Source: an uncultured Sphingomonadaceae bacterium
GTDB taxonomy: Bacteria > Pseudomonadota > Alphaproteobacteria > Sphingomonadales > Sphingomonadaceae
Direction of reading: 5' to 3'
Assembly: GCA_946480515.1 (NCBI GenBank)
Contig: CAMLKX010000125.1
Span: 1-5,888, forward strand
Length of the DNA stretch: 5,888 nt
Shown: one piece after another, positions 4,383-5,888 of the stretch
How positions within the stretch are numbered: position 1 is the stretch's first letter
Layout of the letters: each line of letters opens with the position of its first letter
Program-made: the position numbers and the translations under genes
The notes under the pieces: model-generated
What the model was told of the DNA's origin: nothing
Database searches by the model: none
What the model saw: only the letters and a program-made list of their open reading frames with translations

Positions 4383-5888
4383 GAGAGCGACTCCTGCAGC
4401 CGTGCCCGGTCGAGCTTGCCGTTGGGGCCGAGGGGCATCGATTCGCGCCAGATTATCCGCTTCGGCTGCATGTGGTGCGGCAACTCCGCCGCGAGCCATT
4501 GCTTGAGCCGTTCCTCCGCCTCCCTCCCCTTGGACACGGCGATGAGCACGATAGCCTGGCCCATGCGGGCGTCGCGCTCACCGAAGGCGGCGGCATCCGC
4601 GACCGCTCCGCTCGCCAAGGCGGCTTCCTCAATCTCGGTGGGGCTGATCCGATGACCGCTGACCTTGATCATGGCATCGTCACGGCCGCGAAACCGGATC
4701 AGTCCGTCAGGCCCGCGAACCACCCGATCGCCGGACCAGACGGCAAGCCCGCCATAGCGGCTGAATTCCGGAGCCTCTCGAAACCGCTCAGCCGTCCGTT
4801 CGGGATCACGCCAATAGCCTTGAGCGACCAGTGGACCGGCATGGACCAACTCGCCCTCCTCCCCCGCGGCAGCTTCTTCACCTTTTGAATTGACCACCAA
4901 CACCTCGGCGAACGGCACCGCCGAGCCGATGCTGTCGGGCTTGGAGTCAACCAGGTCCGGATCAAGGCTGGTTGATCGAAATGCCTCGGTCAGCCCGTAC
5001 ATCAGGTGAAGCCGCGCCTCGGGAAACTGCTGGCGGAGCCGCCGGACGACCGGCTCCGGCAAATGGCCTCCGCTATTTGTCAAGGTGCGGAGACTAGCGC
5101 CGACCTCGTCCGGCCATTGTGTTTCCGTGAGTTGCAGCCACAGCGGCGGAACGCCCGCCAGAATGGTGACGTCATGGCGTCCGACCGCACGGACGACATC
5201 GCGGGGCAGCAGATAATCGAACCCGATCACATGGGCTCCAGCCGCCCAGGACGAAAGCAGCTGGTTTTGGCCGTAGTCGAACGCGAGGGGCAGGACTGCC
5301 AGCGTGCGATCGTCCGCACCCACCCCAAGATACTCGGCAACGCTGAGCGCGCCGAACCAGAGGTTGGCATGGCTGAGCACCACGCCCTTCGGCTTGCCGG
5401 TGGACCCGGAAGTGTAGATGAGCGCCGCGAGGCCCGCCGGATCCTGATCGGATGGGGGCAGGCAATCCTCGCCAGTCGACCAGTCCTCCAGCGCGATCAC
5501 ATCCGCATCCCTACGATCGGCCAGCGGCAATGTGTCCAGTCGCGCGCGGTTCGCGATCAGCAGCCGTGCACCGCTATCGGCGAGGATATGGGCAGTCTGT
5601 GCCCTCCGCAGCACCGGGTTGATCGGGACGTGGATCATCCCGGCGCGCGCCGTCGCAAGCGGCAGCACGCAGGCCAGCTCGGTCTTCGCCATCCAGCTGC
5701 AGACGCGGTCGCCCGGGTTCAGCCCCAGCTCCAGCAGTCGCGCAGCAGTTTCGCCGACCCTGCGCTCAAGATCGGCGAATGTCAGCGTCATCTCGCTAAC
5801 GGTGAGGGCAAGATCCTGCGCGCGTCCGCGAAGGCTCAGATGATCGAGCGGCCGGGCCTCGCCACCCGCTACGCGATCTGCACTTCGT
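4379..5888 (-). CDS. AMP-forming acyl-CoA ligase, exosortase A system-associated, 5' partial
   Basis: This is a member of the adenylate-forming (ANL) superfamily. It activates a carboxylic acid as acyl-AMP and passes it to CoA or a carrier thiol. Numbered from the Met at 5791, the motifs are: P-loop YTSGSTGKPKG (126-136), PLAFDYGQNQ (168-177), FDYLLPRDV (191-199), YGLTEAFRST (265-274), WSGDRV (352-357), GRDDAMIKVSGHRISPTEIEE (from 369) and the C-terminal catalytic lysine in PNGKLDR (456-462, Lys459). The YGLTEAFRST and DYLLPRDV wording matches TIGR03098, as I recall it. The true start is not in the window. Upstream of base 5791 the frame stays open for 32 codons to the edge and encodes family-like sequence (LDHLSLRGRAQDLAL leading into the TLTFADL strand), with no ATG, GTG or TTG. 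About 502 codons are visible. It overlaps the following decarboxylase gene as GTGA, so the two are an operon. The acid substrate is unknown. Confidence 0.92.
   Translation of the reverse strand, partial: RSADRVAGGEARPLDHLSLRGRAQDLALTVSEMTLTFADLERRVGETAARLLELGLNPGDRVCSWMAKTELACVLPLATARAGMIHVPINPVLRRAQTAHILADSGARLLIANRARLDTLPLADRRDADVIALEDWSTGEDCLPPSDQDPAGLAALIYTSGSTGKPKGVVLSHANLWFGALSVAEYLGVGADDRTLAVLPLAFDYGQNQLLSSWAAGAHVIGFDYLLPRDVVRAVGRHDVTILAGVPPLWLQLTETQWPDEVGASLRTLTNSGGHLPEPVVRRLRQQFPEARLHLMYGLTEAFRSTSLDPDLVDSKPDSIGSAVPFAEVLVVNSKGEEAAAGEEGELVHAGPLVAQGYWRDPERTAERFREAPEFSRYGGLAVWSGDRVVRGPDGLIRFRGRDDAMIKVSGHRISPTEIEEAALASGAVADAAAFGERDARMGQAIVLIAVSKGREAEERLKQWLAAELPHHMQPKRIIWRESMPLGPNGKLDRARLQESLS
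4391..4396 (-). promoter_or_regulatory. Shine-Dalgarno site for the decarboxylase GTG start
   Basis: On the minus strand CAGGAG ends 8 nt before the GTG at 4382. It sits inside the 3' end of the ligase gene. It decides the start in favour of GTG 4382 over the in-frame ATG at 4499, and it is the only well-formed ribosome binding site seen before any start codon in this window. Confidence 0.75.

Noticed and set aside
4274..4888. 204-codon rightward open frame antisense to the ligase
   Set aside because: The ligase A8 and A10 motifs lie on the opposite strand here. No domain is visible in the antisense product.
1..5888. tRNA/rRNA genes, CRISPR arrays, IS elements, attachment sites, origins
   Set aside because: No cloverleaf-like sequence, spaced direct repeats, transposase motif or terminal inverted repeats were seen, and nearly all bases belong to intact genes.

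Overview
This window looks like chromosomal DNA from an alphaproteobacterium, most probably a sphingomonad. That placement is an inference from three things: GC-rich coding sequence with strong third-position GC, the block recR-def divergent from fmt-truA, and an exosortase A-type ligase/decarboxylase pair beside it. No 16S rRNA or other phylogenetic marker is present, so the genus stays open.

Layout, left to right. (1) The 3' part of a cysteine-rich four-helix copper-binding protein (DUF326/Csp-like) runs rightward off the left edge. (2) On the minus strand lie recR and, 31 nt downstream of it, def (peptide deformylase). The stop codons of def and the copper protein interlock tail to tail. 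(3) A 44-bp divergent gap separates recR from fmt (methionyl-tRNA formyltransferase) on the plus strand. fmt is followed by truA (tRNA pseudouridine synthase) through an ATGA start/stop overlap. (4) truA again interlocks its stop codon tail to tail with a minus-strand operon: an AMP-forming acyl-CoA ligase, whose 5' end lies beyond the right edge, followed through a GTGA overlap by a fold-III PLP-dependent decarboxylase. Both match what I recall of the exosortase A (PEP-CTERM/EPS) associated families TIGR03098 and TIGR03099.

The centre is housekeeping. Fmt adds the formyl group to initiator Met-tRNA, Def removes it from nascent proteins, TruA modifies tRNA anticodon arms, and RecR acts in RecFOR recombinational repair. 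The right third is accessory: the first visible edge of what is probably an exosortase A/exopolysaccharide locus, with exosortase, carrier protein and hydrolase genes expected to the right of the window. The chemistry of the ligase/decarboxylase pair is, as far as I know, unsettled, and it is the most interesting biology here.

The window is almost fully coding: the only gaps are 31 bp (recR-def) and 44 bp (recR-fmt). No RNA genes, insertion sequences, CRISPR arrays or long repeats were seen. Regulatory signals are sparse. Only the decarboxylase has an obvious Shine-Dalgarno site, and the 44-bp divergent gap carries two similar 9-bp palindromes one helical turn apart.
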